NCBI RefSeq assembly: GCF_011800755.1
Contig: NZ_JAATJW010000001.1
Span: 1 to 64,000 of the forward strand
Direction of reading: 5' to 3'
DNA: 64,000 nt
DNA from: Listeria valentina
Lineage (GTDB): Bacteria > Bacillota > Bacilli > Lactobacillales > Listeriaceae
Positions 25,910 to 35,281 of this stretch are shown in pieces (the stretch's first letter is position 1; each line of letters opens with the position of its first letter). The notes under the pieces were generated by a model. The model was not told where the DNA came from and did not search any database. It saw nothing but the letters and a program-made list of their open reading frames with translations. The position numbers and the translations under genes were made by a program.

Positions 25910-28073
25910 ACTTCTCAGTTTGTTTCGACTGCGCTTCGCGTGCTTGTGCGACGTTGTTAACAGGTTGATTCACATGTGAGGTTTCTTTCTTTTGTTCAGC
26001 ACGTTGTTTTTTGAGCTCAAAGTATTTATCATATACTTCTTTAGCGATGCTCATGTTGATTTTCGAATCGCTATATCCATCACGATATTCCCAAGGGACA
26101 ACGACTGCAATTGAAATTTCTGGTTTTTTAACCGGTGCATAGCCAACAAAAGTAGTATTCCACACAGCAGCCATATTATTGCCTTCTTTTGGTCCATCAT
26201 AGAAAGCCTGAGCCGTCCCTGTTTTTCCGGCTACATCATAGTCAGAGGACGTAAACACCGAACGAGCCGTTCCGCTAGAACCATGAGTTACTGCATAGAA
26301 GCCTTTTTGAATGGTTTCAATATCAGCTTCAGATACTCCTAGTCGGTTCATTACTTTCGGTTGCGTACTTGTTGCAAGTGAGCCAACTGTGTCTCCGCTT
26401 GTACTTGGGTTACGAATTTCTTTTAACATCGTTGGTGCGATCCGTGAACCACCATTTGCGATAACAGAAGAGTATTGCGCAAGTTGAAGCGGTGTATAAG
26501 AATCGTATTGTCCGATTGCAAAATCGAGAATCTTACCAACCGTGTCATCCGACCCTTTATATCCGATTTGCTCTCCAGGTAAGTCAATCCCAGTTTGAAC
26601 GCCAAGACCAAATTGGTTGTAATAATAACGCATCTTATCAAAAGTTGTAAGCGGTGCACGAAGCGGTCCATCATAGACGTATTTCGCGCCAGCCATTTTC
26701 ATTGAAACTTGATACATATACGAGTTTGATGAAATTTCAAGCGCTCCAACTGGACTAAGTGTACGCGTTCCTTCTCCGTTCCGGTTAAACCAAGAACTTT
26801 TGGCTTTTGTTCCCTTAAATTTAATGGGTTTATCTGTAAAGTAAGTATTTCTTGTAATCGAATCACTCATGATCCCACCAAGAACGGTTGCTCCTTTAAC
26901 AGCAGAACCCATGTTATAAGCTGTTGTAAAACTTCCAAGTGAATAATCTTCAAACGATCCATCACTATTTAGTTTTTGACCAGCCAGTGAAAGAATTTCC
27001 CCACTATAAGGATCCATTGCGACAACAAACGCACGATCTAGTAAGTCAGATCCGCTTGCTGCTTTCCCTCTTTTAATATTATTACGAAGGATTTCTTCTA
27101 CAGCACGTTGAAAGTCTAGATCAACAGATAAAACGAGATCTTTTCCTTTCGAGCCTTCTGTTTTTTGTACAGTTTCAATGATATTTCCTTGCGCATCCAT
27201 TACACTTTCAGACTGAGATTTTTGCCCAGCCAAAATACTTTGGTATTCGGATTCAAGATAGCTTTTACCAACACGGTCGTTTCGGCTATAACCTTGTGAA
27301 AGGTAGTATTCTGCTTTTTCTTTCGGTAGCCCTTCTTTCGCAGAAGAAACGGATCCAAGAATCGAGCGAAGGGTTTCATCATACGTGTAGAAGCGATTCC
27401 AGTCAGTTGTCGTATCGACACCCGGTAATTTTTCCAAGTTTTCACTCACACGAGCGATTTCTTCATCCGTTACATCTTTTCCTTTAACAATGGATTCTGT
27501 CATCGCATAACCACTTGTCATTTTTTTATAAATCGTAGCGATTCGTTTATCATCAGTTGATAAATCATCCAAATCTTTTTTCGTCACATCATTGACTTGT
27601 TTCTTGTACATCGCAGAAGAATCTAAGTTTTTCTCTTTTGCAGAAAGACGATTAAGCGATTCTTTTTCATGCGTTAAAATCCAGTAATCTTGTAAATCCC
27701 GTTCCGTTAATTTTTCAGGTTCGACTTTAATCATTTTATCGAGTTTTTTAGCAACCTGTAAAATCTCAGATGTTTTCGTTTTCTCACTGCGTGTATACGT
27801 AATCGTTTTTACAGCTGTATTACCAACTAAGAGGTTATAATTTCGGTCAAAAATAACACCCCGAGGTACATTTTTTGAAACCGTTACATTATCCGTTTCC
27901 TCGAGTTGACGTTTATACGTATCGCCTTGAACAATTTGAACAATTCCAAGTCGTAAGATTAAAACAGAAAACAAAATGAAGATAACAAAAAATAAAATAT
28001 TGAGACGGAGTGGAATCACGGCACGTTTTTTCTTTTTGATTGGATCTTTCTTTTTTCTAAAATTCAGTTTCAC
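25908..28073 (-). CDS. Class B penicillin-binding protein (PbpA/PbpH type)
   Basis: A 721-residue transpeptidase that crosslinks peptidoglycan outside the cell. A Lys/Arg-rich cytoplasmic tail precedes one membrane anchor (about 21-45). A dimerisation domain follows and then the transpeptidase domain with SAVK (Ser390, Lys393), SSN (448-450) and KTG (617-619). It ends with a Gln/Lys-rich tail. No glycosyltransferase domain is present. Relatives in Bacillus (PbpA, PbpH) support rod-shaped sidewall growth. From memory the position matches lmo1438 (PBPB1) of L. monocytogenes. The start is GTG with GAGAGGG upstream. Confidence 0.88.
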   Translation of the reverse strand: MKLNFRKKKDPIKKKKRAVIPLRLNILFFVIFILFSVLILRLGIVQIVQGDTYKRQLEETDNVTVSKNVPRGVIFDRNYNLLVGNTAVKTITYTRSEKTKTSEILQVAKKLDKMIKVEPEKLTERDLQDYWILTHEKESLNRLSAKEKNLDSSAMYKKQVNDVTKKDLDDLSTDDKRIATIYKKMTSGYAMTESIVKGKDVTDEEIARVSENLEKLPGVDTTTDWNRFYTYDETLRSILGSVSSAKEGLPKEKAEYYLSQGYSRNDRVGKSYLESEYQSILAGQKSQSESVMDAQGNIIETVQKTEGSKGKDLVLSVDLDFQRAVEEILRNNIKRGKAASGSDLLDRAFVVAMDPYSGEILSLAGQKLNSDGSFEDYSLGSFTTAYNMGSAVKGATVLGGIMSDSITRNTYFTDKPIKFKGTKAKSSWFNRNGEGTRTLSPVGALEISSNSYMYQVSMKMAGAKYVYDGPLRAPLTTFDKMRYYYNQFGLGVQTGIDLPGEQIGYKGSDDTVGKILDFAIGQYDSYTPLQLAQYSSVIANGGSRIAPTMLKEIRNPSTSGDTVGSLATSTQPKVMNRLGVSEADIETIQKGFYAVTHGSSGTARSVFTSSDYDVAGKTGTAQAFYDGPKEGNNMAAVWNTTFVGYAPVKKPEISIAVVVPWEYRDGYSDSKINMSIAKEVYDKYFELKKQRAEQKKETSHVNQPVNNVAQAREAQSKQTEK

Positions 28074-28176
28074 GTATCACAAACCCTCTCTTTGTTTAAT
28101 GCCTCTTCCTATTGTATCTGAAAACCAACAACTTTTCCACTTTATCCTGATAAGAATTTCATTAAAAAAAGTAAAA

Positions 28177-28218
28177 GAAAACCGTAAGAAAGGAGATATT
28201 CCCTCTCTTACGGTTTTC
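28177..28218 (-). terminator. Terminator of sodA
   Basis: A 13-bp stem (28177-28189 with 28206-28218) with a 16-base loop, just downstream of the sodA stop on the minus strand. The U tract is interrupted. Confidence 0.65.
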
Positions 28219-28232
28219 TACTTACATCTATT

Positions 28233-28841
28233 TTATTTAGCAGCTTCGAAACGACGTGCTACTTCATCCCAGTTTACAACATTCCAGAAAGTATCAATGT
28301 ATTCTGGACGACGATTTTGGAATTTCAAATAGTAAGCATGTTCCCAAACATCAAGACCAAGAACTGGTGTATAGCCTTCAGTAAGTGGTGAATCTTGGTT
28401 TGGCAAGCTGATGATTTCAAGTTTGCCATCTTTCAAAACAAGCCAAGCCCAGCCTGATCCGAAACGAGCCGCTGCTGCTGCTGCAAATTTTTCTTTAAAT
28501 CCATCAAAGCTTCCGAAAGTACTGTCAATTGCTTCTTTCAAAGCGCCAGCAGGTTCCCCACCACCGTTTGGACTTAAGATAGTCCAGAATAAGCTGTGGT
28601 TAGCGTGACCTCCACCATTATTACGAACCGCTGTGCGGATGCTTTCAGGAACGCTGTTTAAATCAGCTACAAGATCTTCGACAGATTTACTTGCAAGTTC
28701 CGGATAATCTTTCACCGCATCATTTAATTTTGTTACATAAGTATTGTGGTGCTTCGTATAATGGATTTCCATTGTTTCCTTGTCAAAATTTGGTTCAAGC
28801 GCATCATACGTATATGGTAGTTTTGGTAATTCGTATGCCAC
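28233..28841 (-). CDS. sodA: Superoxide dismutase (Mn/Fe family)
   Basis: A 202-residue cytoplasmic enzyme that converts superoxide to peroxide and oxygen. Metal ligands are H27, H82 (in NHSLFW), D164 and H168 (DVWEHAYYL). QDSPLTEG and GSGWAWLV match the manganese type. The reading frame extends 33 codons further upstream, but the family starts with MAYELP. GTG 28841 with GAGGAGG eight bases upstream restores exactly that start and the standard length. It has its own promoter and terminator. Confidence 0.95.
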   Translation of the reverse strand: MAYELPKLPYTYDALEPNFDKETMEIHYTKHHNTYVTKLNDAVKDYPELASKSVEDLVADLNSVPESIRTAVRNNGGGHANHSLFWTILSPNGGGEPAGALKEAIDSTFGSFDGFKEKFAAAAAARFGSGWAWLVLKDGKLEIISLPNQDSPLTEGYTPVLGLDVWEHAYYLKFQNRRPEYIDTFWNVVNWDEVARRFEAAK

Positions 28842-29156
28842 TGTCAATTCCTCCTCGAAAATAATTTTGATTGTCGCAAGCGAAACTAAGACTGTATCTA
28901 TTGGCTCAGCATCCACATCCATAGTACTAACCATGAACACGTGGAAAAGTCCTTTCTAGTCCCATCGTTTACATCTTTTAGCCTAACACGATTAAACTAC
29001 TGTTGCAATTTTTCTGCTTCCAGCAATTTCTCTTTGCTTTTAAGCTAAATTCAAGCTATCATTAAAAACAGACAGGGCTTTGAAAATCGCTATGCGTTCT
29101 TTCTCTTCCCTCTTCAAAAATTTTCAAACAAATATTGTGAGGTGCTGACTACGAAA
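28842..29156. other. Divergent intergenic region, sodA / DUF1189 gene
   Basis: 315 bases without a supported gene. The longest frame here is only an upstream extension of sodA. On the minus strand it contains a candidate sodA promoter and a leader of about 130 bases. I see no clear promoter for the plus-strand gene and no known operator motif. Confidence 0.5.
28980..29008 (-). promoter_or_regulatory. Candidate SigA promoter of sodA
   Basis: On the minus strand TTGCAA (29003-29008), 17-base spacer, TAGGCT (28980-28985) with an extended TGT. The -10 matches consensus poorly. Confidence 0.35.
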
Positions 29157-29945
29157 ATGAATATCTTTAAGCGTTTTTGGAGAAGTATTTATTCCCCGAA
29201 AGATATTGCAACCTTCCGAAAAGATAAAATAAGTAAAAGTATCACTTATCTTATCGTGCTAGGGTTTCTTGCCTTTTTACCGCTCGCTTACTACACCACG
29301 ACGACAACTCAAAATGTACTTAAACTGAGCAAAGAATCCTTACAAAATCAAATTCCAGATTTTAGCGTTCAAGATGGAAAACTCGTAACGAAAGATCAAT
29401 CTGCAGACAATCTTCCCATTTCAATTGATGAAGGAAGCTTACATATTTATTATGATGCAAGCGGAACTCTTGATAAAGACGATGTAGATAACAAAATTGG
29501 ATCCTACGAAAGTGCTTTTGCTTTCTTATCGAATGGCGTCTACATCACGGCTAGTGGCTTCTCCCAGTCCTTCAGCTATAAGACGCTTGGGATTTCTGAT
29601 AAAGACGATCTTTTAACAATGTATGGATCGGTGACAGACACGACTAAGTATGTAATTCCTTTGATCCTACTTTTCTTATTCATATTTATGCTCGGCATGA
29701 TGTTTTTCCGCGTTGCGATTTACGGTCTATTTGGCTTTATCTTGACTGGATTCGGACGAGGCGGCGTGAGCTACCGGGAAAACTGGATGATTGCGACCTA
29801 CGGAATCACGCTTGCAACGGTCTTCAGCATGGTGATGGAATGGCTCCAAATTCAAGTTCCCTTTGGAATGGAAATCAACATGGCGGTTAGCTTGATCGTT
29901 ATTTTCCTTGCGATTCGGACGATTCCGCAAAACAAACCTGAATAG
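29157..29945 (+). CDS. DUF1189 family membrane protein
   Basis: A 262-residue membrane protein. The conserved family opening MNIFKRFWRSIYSPKDI is followed by one helix (about 30-50), an extracellular domain of about 110 residues and three or four C-terminal helices. The family resembles the maltodextrin-utilisation annotation YvdJ, but its function is unknown. The ATG at 29157 gives the family-typical start; a GTG at 29142 lies inside the GAGGTG ribosome-binding site. Spacing from that site to ATG is long (12 bases). It is monocistronic. Confidence 0.72.
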   Translation: MNIFKRFWRSIYSPKDIATFRKDKISKSITYLIVLGFLAFLPLAYYTTTTTQNVLKLSKESLQNQIPDFSVQDGKLVTKDQSADNLPISIDEGSLHIYYDASGTLDKDDVDNKIGSYESAFAFLSNGVYITASGFSQSFSYKTLGISDKDDLLTMYGSVTDTTKYVIPLILLFLFIFMLGMMFFRVAIYGLFGFILTGFGRGGVSYRENWMIATYGITLATVFSMVMEWLQIQVPFGMEINMAVSLIVIFLAIRTIPQNKPE

Positions 29946-29953
29946 AAATTTGA

Positions 29954-29989
29954 AGAGGTCACCCTTATTCGGTGGCCTCTTCCTTTTTT
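29954..29989 (+). terminator. Terminator of DUF1189 gene
   Basis: An AGAGGTCACC/GGTGGCCTCT stem (29954-29963 with 29971-29980, one G-U pair) followed by TTCCTTTTTT. Confidence 0.8.
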
Positions 29990-30093
29990 CTTAGAAAAAT
30001 TTAATCTAAGAGTTAGTGCTTTCCTCTAAAAAAAGTGATATGATACTAAAGAAAACAAATTCTGAATAGTGAATGTAAAAGGAGAGAATTTCC

Positions 30094-31203
30094 TTGAACG
30101 AAAGAACTTTACGAACTGAAACCCGTCCGGTTAAGGTCGGTAATTTAACAATTGGCGGGAGCAACGAATTATTTATTCAAAGTATGGCAACAACGAAAAC
30201 ACATGACGTTGAAGCTACAGTTGCTGAAATTTTGCGACTTGAAGAAGCTGGATGTCAAATTGTTCGTGTGGCTTGTCCGGATGAACGTGCAGCAAATGCT
30301 TTAAGCGATATAAAGAAACGCATCCACATTCCGCTTGTGGCAGATATTCATTTTGATTATCGTCTTGCTTTAAAAGCTATCGAAGCAGGAGTTGACAAAA
30401 TTCGAATCAATCCCGGAAATATTGGTCGCCGGGAACGCGTCGAAAAAGTGGTAACTGCAGCTAAAGCAAAAGGCATCCCAATTCGTATTGGAGTCAATGC
30501 TGGAAGCCTTGAAAAGAAAATCATCCAAAAATATGGCTATCCAACGGCGGATGGCATGGTGGAAAGTGCGCTACATCACATCAAAATTTTGGAAGACTTG
30601 GATTTCCATGACATCATCGTGTCCCTTAAAGCTTCGGATGTGAATTTAGCGATTGAAGCCTACGATAAAGCAAGTCGCGCTTTTAATTATCCCCTCCACC
30701 TTGGGATTACAGAATCTGGAACTCAATTTGCTGGTGGAATAAAAAGCGCTGCCGGGCTGGGCGCTATTTTAAGTCGCGGCATCGGAAATACACTTCGCGT
30801 TTCGCTTAGTGCCGATCCTGTTGAAGAAGTAAAAGTAGCTCGTGAATTGCTCAAATCATTTGGACTTTCGTCTAACGCGGCAACACTTATCTCTTGCCCA
30901 ACTTGTGGTCGGATCGAAATTGATTTGATCAGCATTGCTAATGAAGTGGAAGAATACATTTCAAGCATTAAAGCGCCGATTAAAGTTGCTGTGCTTGGAT
31001 GCGCAGTGAATGGTCCTGGGGAAGCTCGGGAAGCGGACATCGGAATCGCGGGGGCTCGCGGTGAGGGACTTCTTTTCCGTCACGGGAAAATTGTTCGAAA
31101 AGTCCCTGAAGAGACTATGGTAGACGAACTGAAAAAGGAAATTGATATTTTAGCTGAAGAATATTTTGCTAAAAAGGCAGCTGAAGAACAAGCAGCCAAT
31201 TAA
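30094..31203 (+). CDS. ispG: 4-hydroxy-3-methylbut-2-en-1-yl diphosphate synthase
   Basis: A 369-residue iron-sulfur enzyme of the MEP isoprenoid pathway that makes HMBPP from the cyclic diphosphate MEcPP. The [4Fe-4S] cluster ligands are C268 and C271 (CPTCGR), C303, and Glu310 in CAVNGPGE. An N-terminal TIM barrel precedes the cluster domain. The start is TTG, seven bases after AAGGAGAG. IspH, the next enzyme of the pathway, is encoded 7 kb away at 38604, so this organism uses the MEP route. Confidence 0.95.
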   Translation: MNERTLRTETRPVKVGNLTIGGSNELFIQSMATTKTHDVEATVAEILRLEEAGCQIVRVACPDERAANALSDIKKRIHIPLVADIHFDYRLALKAIEAGVDKIRINPGNIGRRERVEKVVTAAKAKGIPIRIGVNAGSLEKKIIQKYGYPTADGMVESALHHIKILEDLDFHDIIVSLKASDVNLAIEAYDKASRAFNYPLHLGITESGTQFAGGIKSAAGLGAILSRGIGNTLRVSLSADPVEEVKVARELLKSFGLSSNAATLISCPTCGRIEIDLISIANEVEEYISSIKAPIKVAVLGCAVNGPGEAREADIGIAGARGEGLLFRHGKIVRKVPEETMVDELKKEIDILAEEYFAKKAAEEQAAN

Positions 31204-31221
31204 ATTTATCCTAGGAAAACG

Positions 31222-31250
31222 AAACAGATCGCCGAGGCGGTCTGTTTTTT
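31222..31250 (+). terminator. Terminator of ispG
   Basis: An AAACAGATCGCC/GGCGGTCTGTTT stem with one G-U pair, ending in TTTTTT. Confidence 0.85.
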
Positions 31251-31301
31251 CTTGCCTTTTTATGTTACGATTAGCAAAAAATAAAAAAGGAGCATGAAGC
31301 A

Positions 31302-31997
31302 ATGAATCAACAGCAAAACTTTCTTGGCGGAGTGAAAGCCTGCTTGCCAACTGTTCTCGGGTACGCTGGCATTGGAATTGCGGCTGGAGTTGTCGGAAAA
31401 GCCTCACAACTTTCGATTCTCGAAGTCACTCTCCTTGCAATGCTTGTTTACGCCGGAGCTTCTCAATTTATAATTTGTGGCATGCTCGTTCTCCACACTC
31501 CGATTTCCGCTATCGTTTTTACGGCTTTTTTGATTAATTCACGACACTTTTTGATGAGTATGGCGACAGCCCCGAGTTTCAAAAAGGAGTCTTTGGTACA
31601 TAACCTTGGCATTGGAGCACTTTTGACCGATGAATCTTTCGCGGTGGCAATGAACAAAATCAGTCGAAGCGATCAAATTTCTGCTCAGTGGATGCACGGT
31701 TTAAATTTAACTGCTTATCTCACTTGGATTTTAGCCTGTTTTTTCGGAGCACTGCTTGGCGCTTTCTTGCCAAATCCAGAAAGCTTCGGTCTAGATTTTG
31801 CCTTAACAGCCATGTTTATCGGCTTACTTTATCTCCAACTGATCAGCGATAAATCAAAAAAAATACTCCACTCACTTCTTGTGATGGCAAGTGTTGCTGT
31901 TCTCGTGATCTTGTTGATGCGCTTTTTGAGTCCAGAACTGGCTGTTTTACTCGCAACCCTCATCGGGTGTTTGATTGGAGTGGTGACTGAAAAATGA
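31302..31997 (+). CDS. azlC: Branched-chain amino acid exporter large subunit
   Basis: A 231-residue membrane protein of the AzlC family, with about seven or eight helices. It exports branched-chain amino acids and analogues together with AzlD. Typical segments are LGYAGIGIAAGVVG, VYAGASQFIICGML and LINSRHFLMS. The ATG is nine bases after AAGGAG. It overlaps azlD by 4 bases (ATGA). No AzlB/Lrp-type regulator is adjacent. Confidence 0.87.
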   Translation: MNQQQNFLGGVKACLPTVLGYAGIGIAAGVVGKASQLSILEVTLLAMLVYAGASQFIICGMLVLHTPISAIVFTAFLINSRHFLMSMATAPSFKKESLVHNLGIGALLTDESFAVAMNKISRSDQISAQWMHGLNLTAYLTWILACFFGALLGAFLPNPESFGLDFALTAMFIGLLYLQLISDKSKKILHSLLVMASVAVLVILLMRFLSPELAVLLATLIGCLIGVVTEK

Positions 31998-32320
31998 CCG
32001 TTCATGAGTATACTCTTTTAACAATTCTCGGCTGTGCACTTGTCACACTCATTCCGCGTATTCTGCCGTTTCTTTTAGTCAGGAAAATGAAGCTGCCAGA
32101 GTTTTTGCTACGATACTTGTCTTATGTTCCGCTTGCTATTTTGACAGCCCTCTTTGTACAGAGCTTACTACAAAAAGAAGCTGGGCAGTTTCCGAGCATC
32201 AAGCTGTTACCATTTCTTGCTTCCCTGCCAACCATTTTGACCGCCATCCTCACTAAAAGCTTGATCGCGATTGTCATTATCGGCGTACTTTCTATGGCAC
32301 TCCTCCGGCTCCTCATTTAA
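31994..32320 (+). CDS. azlD: Branched-chain amino acid exporter small subunit
   Basis: A 108-residue membrane protein with three or four helices, typical of AzlD. The N-terminus has LVTLIPRILPFLLVRKMKLP, the family signature. It is translationally coupled to azlC, forming a two-component exporter. It shares its terminator with the convergent zurR. Confidence 0.87.
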   Translation: MTVHEYTLLTILGCALVTLIPRILPFLLVRKMKLPEFLLRYLSYVPLAILTALFVQSLLQKEAGQFPSIKLLPFLASLPTILTAILTKSLIAIVIIGVLSMALLRLLI

Positions 32321-32355
32321 AAACAGCGTAAAGCGAGCTCGCTTTACGCTGTTTT
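32320..32355. terminator. Bidirectional terminator azlD/zurR
   Basis: A perfect palindromic hairpin (32320-32335 with 32340-32355) followed by T runs in both directions. It overlaps the zurR stop codon. Confidence 0.88.
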
Positions 32356-32778
32356 TTCTTTTGCCAAACATTCCGGGCATTTCCCGTAAATCTCAAATTT
32401 ATGTCCATCAATTTCGTATCCAGGAAGAGCATCCGTCAGAAAATCCATCGGGCAAAGTAAAATTTCTCTTGTTTTCCCGCAACTCAAACAAATAAAATGA
32501 TGATGGTGATGTTCATGAGAGCAAGCTAACCGAAAATTCCGTTCACCGGAAAGCTCCGTTTCTTCAAAGATTCCAAGTTCAACAAATAACGCCAAGTTCC
32601 GGTAAATCGTATCAAAGCTAATCCCCGGAAAATCATCCTTCATATTTTCTTGCACTTCTTTTGCCGTTAAATACCGATTTTTCCGCACAAAAAGTTCAAT
32701 CAAAAATTCACGTTTATCGGTATGTTTGTAGCCCGAAGTTTTCATTTTATCCAAAGCTTCATTCACTGATAATGCCAT
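32344..32778 (-). CDS. zurR: Zinc-responsive Fur-family repressor
   Basis: A 144-residue repressor of the Fur family. The winged-helix N-terminus contains [12 protein letters not shown]. The metal-binding half has a His cluster (88-94) and structural zinc cysteines C97, C100, C134 and C137. It probably represses zurAMR in high zinc through the operator upstream of zurA. The ATG at 32778 is eight bases after GAGG; the GTG at 32787 overlaps that site. Its start lies 20 bases inside the zurM end, so it is translated with the transporter genes. Confidence 0.9.
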   Translation of the reverse strand: MALSVNEALDKMKTSGYKHTDKREFLIELFVRKNRYLTAKEVQENMKDDFPGISFDTIYRNLALFVELGIFEETELSGERNFRLACSHEHHHHHFICLSCGKTREILLCPMDFLTDALPGYEIDGHKFEIYGKCPECLAKEKTA

Positions 32779-33637
32779 TTTCCTCACCTCGTTTAGAAAG
32801 TATCCACTTGATTCGTATTTTTTGATAAATCATCGTCAAGATCAAAATCAAAACAGACAAAATCACAATCGTTCCACCCGGTGCCAAATCAAGATAATAA
32901 GCACTGATTAAACCGCCTAAAACGGCAATCTCCCCAAAAATCACAGCAATGACGATCGTTTGTTTAAACCCACGTGCAATTCGAATGGCTGCTGCAACCG
33001 GAAGCGTCATTAGCGAAGACACCAGTAAAATGCCAACGATTCGCATTGAGCTTGCAATTACGAGTGCGACTAACACCATAAAAATCATATCAAATACTTT
33101 AGCACGAATACCTGAAACTTTGGCATATTCTTCATCAAAAGATAATAAAAATAGTTCTTTATAAAGAAGTAAAATGACGATGAAAACAAAAATCGAAATA
33201 CCCGTAATCGTCCACATATCCGTGCGACTAACCGCACTAACACTTCCGAATAAGTAGCTGAACAAATCCGTATTAAAGCCATTCGCCATGGAAATGAAAA
33301 TCACCGAAAAACCCATTCCGGCCGACATAATGATCGGTATCGCAAGCTCTTCAAAGTGACGGTAGACAGACCGGAGTTTTTCCATTAAAAGGGATCCACC
33401 TGTTGCAAAGCCGAAACCGAGATAAAGCGGATTTAGCCCTGCAAGCGGTCCGTAAGTTTTGCTTAAAAACAAGCTAACCGCAATCCCCGCAAGGCTAACA
33501 TGACTCAAGGCATCCGCCATTAACGATAGTCTCCGTACGACAATAAAACTACCAAGTAGCGGTGCAACGATTCCGATCACAAGCCCAACAATAAACGTGT
33601 TACGAATAAAATCAAACTGAAACAGGGTGGCAATCAC
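32759..33637 (-). CDS. zurM: Zinc ABC transporter permease
   Basis: A 292-residue membrane permease of the ZnuB/AdcB family, with eight or nine helices. Conserved segments are [19 protein letters not shown] and [23 protein letters not shown]. It forms the channel for zinc delivered by a binding lipoprotein encoded elsewhere. The frame extends upstream, but GTG 33637 has AGGAGGGG seven bases before it and starts 26 bases inside zurA, a typical coupled overlap. Confidence 0.9.
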   Translation of the reverse strand: MIATLFQFDFIRNTFIVGLVIGIVAPLLGSFIVVRRLSLMADALSHVSLAGIAVSLFLSKTYGPLAGLNPLYLGFGFATGGSLLMEKLRSVYRHFEELAIPIIMSAGMGFSVIFISMANGFNTDLFSYLFGSVSAVSRTDMWTITGISIFVFIVILLLYKELFLLSFDEEYAKVSGIRAKVFDMIFMVLVALVIASSMRIVGILLVSSLMTLPVAAAIRIARGFKQTIVIAVIFGEIAVLGGLISAYYLDLAPGGTIVILSVLILILTMIYQKIRIKWILSKRGEENGIISE

Positions 33638-34391
33638 AATTTGTCCCCTCCTGTTCCATGTAATGGTTCCCAGTTGCTTCCATTTCGCGTTCTTCAAGAT
33701 AAAGCCCGTAGTCACGTGCTGACCCGTCAAACAGAACTCTTTGATTCAAGCTCACAACATGATCGACATATTGACTAACAGCTAAAAGATCGTGCGTCAC
33801 TAAAAGAAGTGTCATTCCTTCTTCTTGATTAAGTTTTCTAAGCAATTCATAAAAGGACTGAACATTACGAGCATCAACGCCCACTGTAGGTTCATCTAAA
33901 ATAAGTAACTCAGGTTTACTCACAAGCGAGCGTGCGATAAAAACACGTTGCTGTTGTCCACCTGAAAGCTCCCCGATATTACGATTTAAAAACGCCGTCA
34001 TCGAAACCCGTTCAAGAGCTTCCTCGATCTCGCGTTGATCTTGTTTATTGAGTAATGAAAATAACCCCTTTTTCTTGGTTAAACCACTTGCAACCACTTC
34101 TTTTACAGTTGCAGGAAATGCGGAGTTAAAAGAATTGGCTTTTTGTGAAACAAAACTGACCTTTTCCCGCTCTTTGAATGCGCTACTGTCTTCCCCAAAA
34201 AGCGTGATCGTTCCCTTCTGGATTTTGAGTAAACCCAAGATTAATTTCAATAATGTCGACTTTCCCGAACCATTCGGCCCAATCAGCCCAGTAAAACTTC
34301 CCTTTTCAATATTCATCGAGATATTTTCTAAAACCTCATCTCGGTCGTAATGAAAAGATAGGTTTGAAACCTGCAGCACTGCTTCTTTCAA
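33612..34391 (-). CDS. zurA: Zinc ABC transporter ATPase
   Basis: A 259-residue ATPase of the ZnuC/AdcC family. Walker A GPNGSGKST is at 38-46. ELSGGQQQR and LLILDEPTVGVD follow, and the switch histidine is in LLVTHDLL. A His/Cys-containing C-terminal tail ([15 protein letters not shown]) could bind metal. The start is TTG, nine bases after AAAGGAG. It is the first gene of zurA-zurM-zurR, under a promoter overlapped by a Zur operator. Confidence 0.9.
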   Translation of the reverse strand: MKEAVLQVSNLSFHYDRDEVLENISMNIEKGSFTGLIGPNGSGKSTLLKLILGLLKIQKGTITLFGEDSSAFKEREKVSFVSQKANSFNSAFPATVKEVVASGLTKKKGLFSLLNKQDQREIEEALERVSMTAFLNRNIGELSGGQQQRVFIARSLVSKPELLILDEPTVGVDARNVQSFYELLRKLNQEEGMTLLLVTHDLLAVSQYVDHVVSLNQRVLFDGSARDYGLYLEEREMEATGNHYMEQEGTNCDCHPVSV

Positions 34392-34428
34392 TTTGTTCCA
34401 CTCCTTTAATGCCTTGTTCGCATTTTAC

Positions 34429-34457
34429 ATTATAACTGACTTTTGACGGAATGTAAA
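34429..34457 (-). promoter_or_regulatory. SigA promoter of zurAMR
   Basis: On the minus strand TTTACA (34452-34457), 17-base spacer, TATAAT (34429-34434). The -35 overlaps the Zur palindrome by 2 bp. Confidence 0.75.
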
Positions 34458-34474
34458 TCGAAATGATTTCGATT
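34456..34474. promoter_or_regulatory. Zur operator (Fur-family palindrome)
   Basis: A perfect 9-1-9 palindrome AATCGAAAT-G-ATTTCGATT. It resembles the Bacillus Zur box (TCGTAATNATTACGA) in its 7-1-7 core. Placement against the zurA -35 fits repression by ZurR. It also lies about 70 bases upstream of the divergent TspO-like gene. Confidence 0.8.
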
Positions 34475-34544
34475 AAGAAAGAAGACGATTATTTTTCCTC
34501 ATTTTGAGGAATAGCCTTACAGGAAGGAGAGGAATCAATTACAT

Positions 34545-35237
34545 ATGCAAATTATTTGGATGTTTTTAACTTATTTAGCCATGCTCGCCTTCCATGTTGT
34601 AGCAGAATGGCTACCTTTAAATGGAATGACAGCAAATGAAATAAGCAAAGAGTATCAAGCCTCACTCTTACCCGCTGATTTTGGCTTTATTATTTGGGGC
34701 GTGATTTGTCTTGCTTTATTCATTAGCATGGTAAGCGTCGCAAGCAGAAAAAGTCAAGTCAGTCCCAAGTGGATTTCCAGATTTATTGTCAGTAACTTTT
34801 TAAGCATTTTCTTCACGATTAGCTGGCATTATAATTGGATTTTTCTTTCAGTTATTCTTCTACTCATTTGGGTCGTTACAGTTCAGCGTTTGTACCAAGA
34901 AATCGATCGCCGAAACAAAATCGCGCGTTTCCCGCTATCGCTTTATTTTGGCGGACTTTCAATTTCTTTCTTCATTGTCCTAGATATTTACCTAGCCAAA
35001 ATTCACGCAGAACTGGGAAATATACTCCCGATTTTGCTTTTAATCATCGGCTTTTTGTTAGCTTTCACGATCCGCTACAGAGAGCAAAATTTCGCCTATC
35101 CGCTCAGCGTCATCTGGCTTTACTTAAGCATCTTTTTCGGACAGCTAAGTCCCCATCCTAGCACCGCTTATACCGCTATTTTTTTCGCATTCTTATTAAT
35201 TCTTACTTATTTTTTCAGACGACCGAAAGTACACTAA
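34545..35237 (+). CDS. TspO/MBR-related polytopic membrane protein
   Basis: A 230-residue protein with about seven hydrophobic helices. LLPADFGFIIWGVICLALFI and FTISWHYNWIF resemble the tryptophan-rich TspO/MBR superfamily (PAGYxFxIWGxIY pattern), but the protein is longer than the classic 160-residue, five-helix TspO. TspO relatives bind porphyrins or sterols, and other long tryptophan-rich members are uncharacterised. GGAGAGG precedes the ATG by 11 bases. It is divergent from zurA, with the Zur palindrome in the shared region, so zinc control is possible. No good promoter is visible. The function is inferred only weakly. Confidence 0.55.
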   Translation: MQIIWMFLTYLAMLAFHVVAEWLPLNGMTANEISKEYQASLLPADFGFIIWGVICLALFISMVSVASRKSQVSPKWISRFIVSNFLSIFFTISWHYNWIFLSVILLLIWVVTVQRLYQEIDRRNKIARFPLSLYFGGLSISFFIVLDIYLAKIHAELGNILPILLLIIGFLLAFTIRYREQNFAYPLSVIWLYLSIFFGQLSPHPSTAYTAIFFAFLLILTYFFRRPKVH

Positions 35238-35281
35238 AAAAGAAAGAGCCAACAGAAGTTTCCTGCTGGCCCTTTCTTTTT
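35237..35281. terminator. Terminator between TspO-like gene and ppaC
   Basis: A 19-bp stem (35237-35255 with 35263-35281). Two A-C mismatches on the plus strand become G-U pairs on the minus strand, so it is better suited to ppaC. The loop is 7 bases. Confidence 0.8.

Noticed and set aside
28842-28940. N-terminal extension of sodA
   Set aside because: Superoxide dismutase starts MAYELP, and the GTG at 28841 has an ideal ribosome-binding site; the extension has no match.
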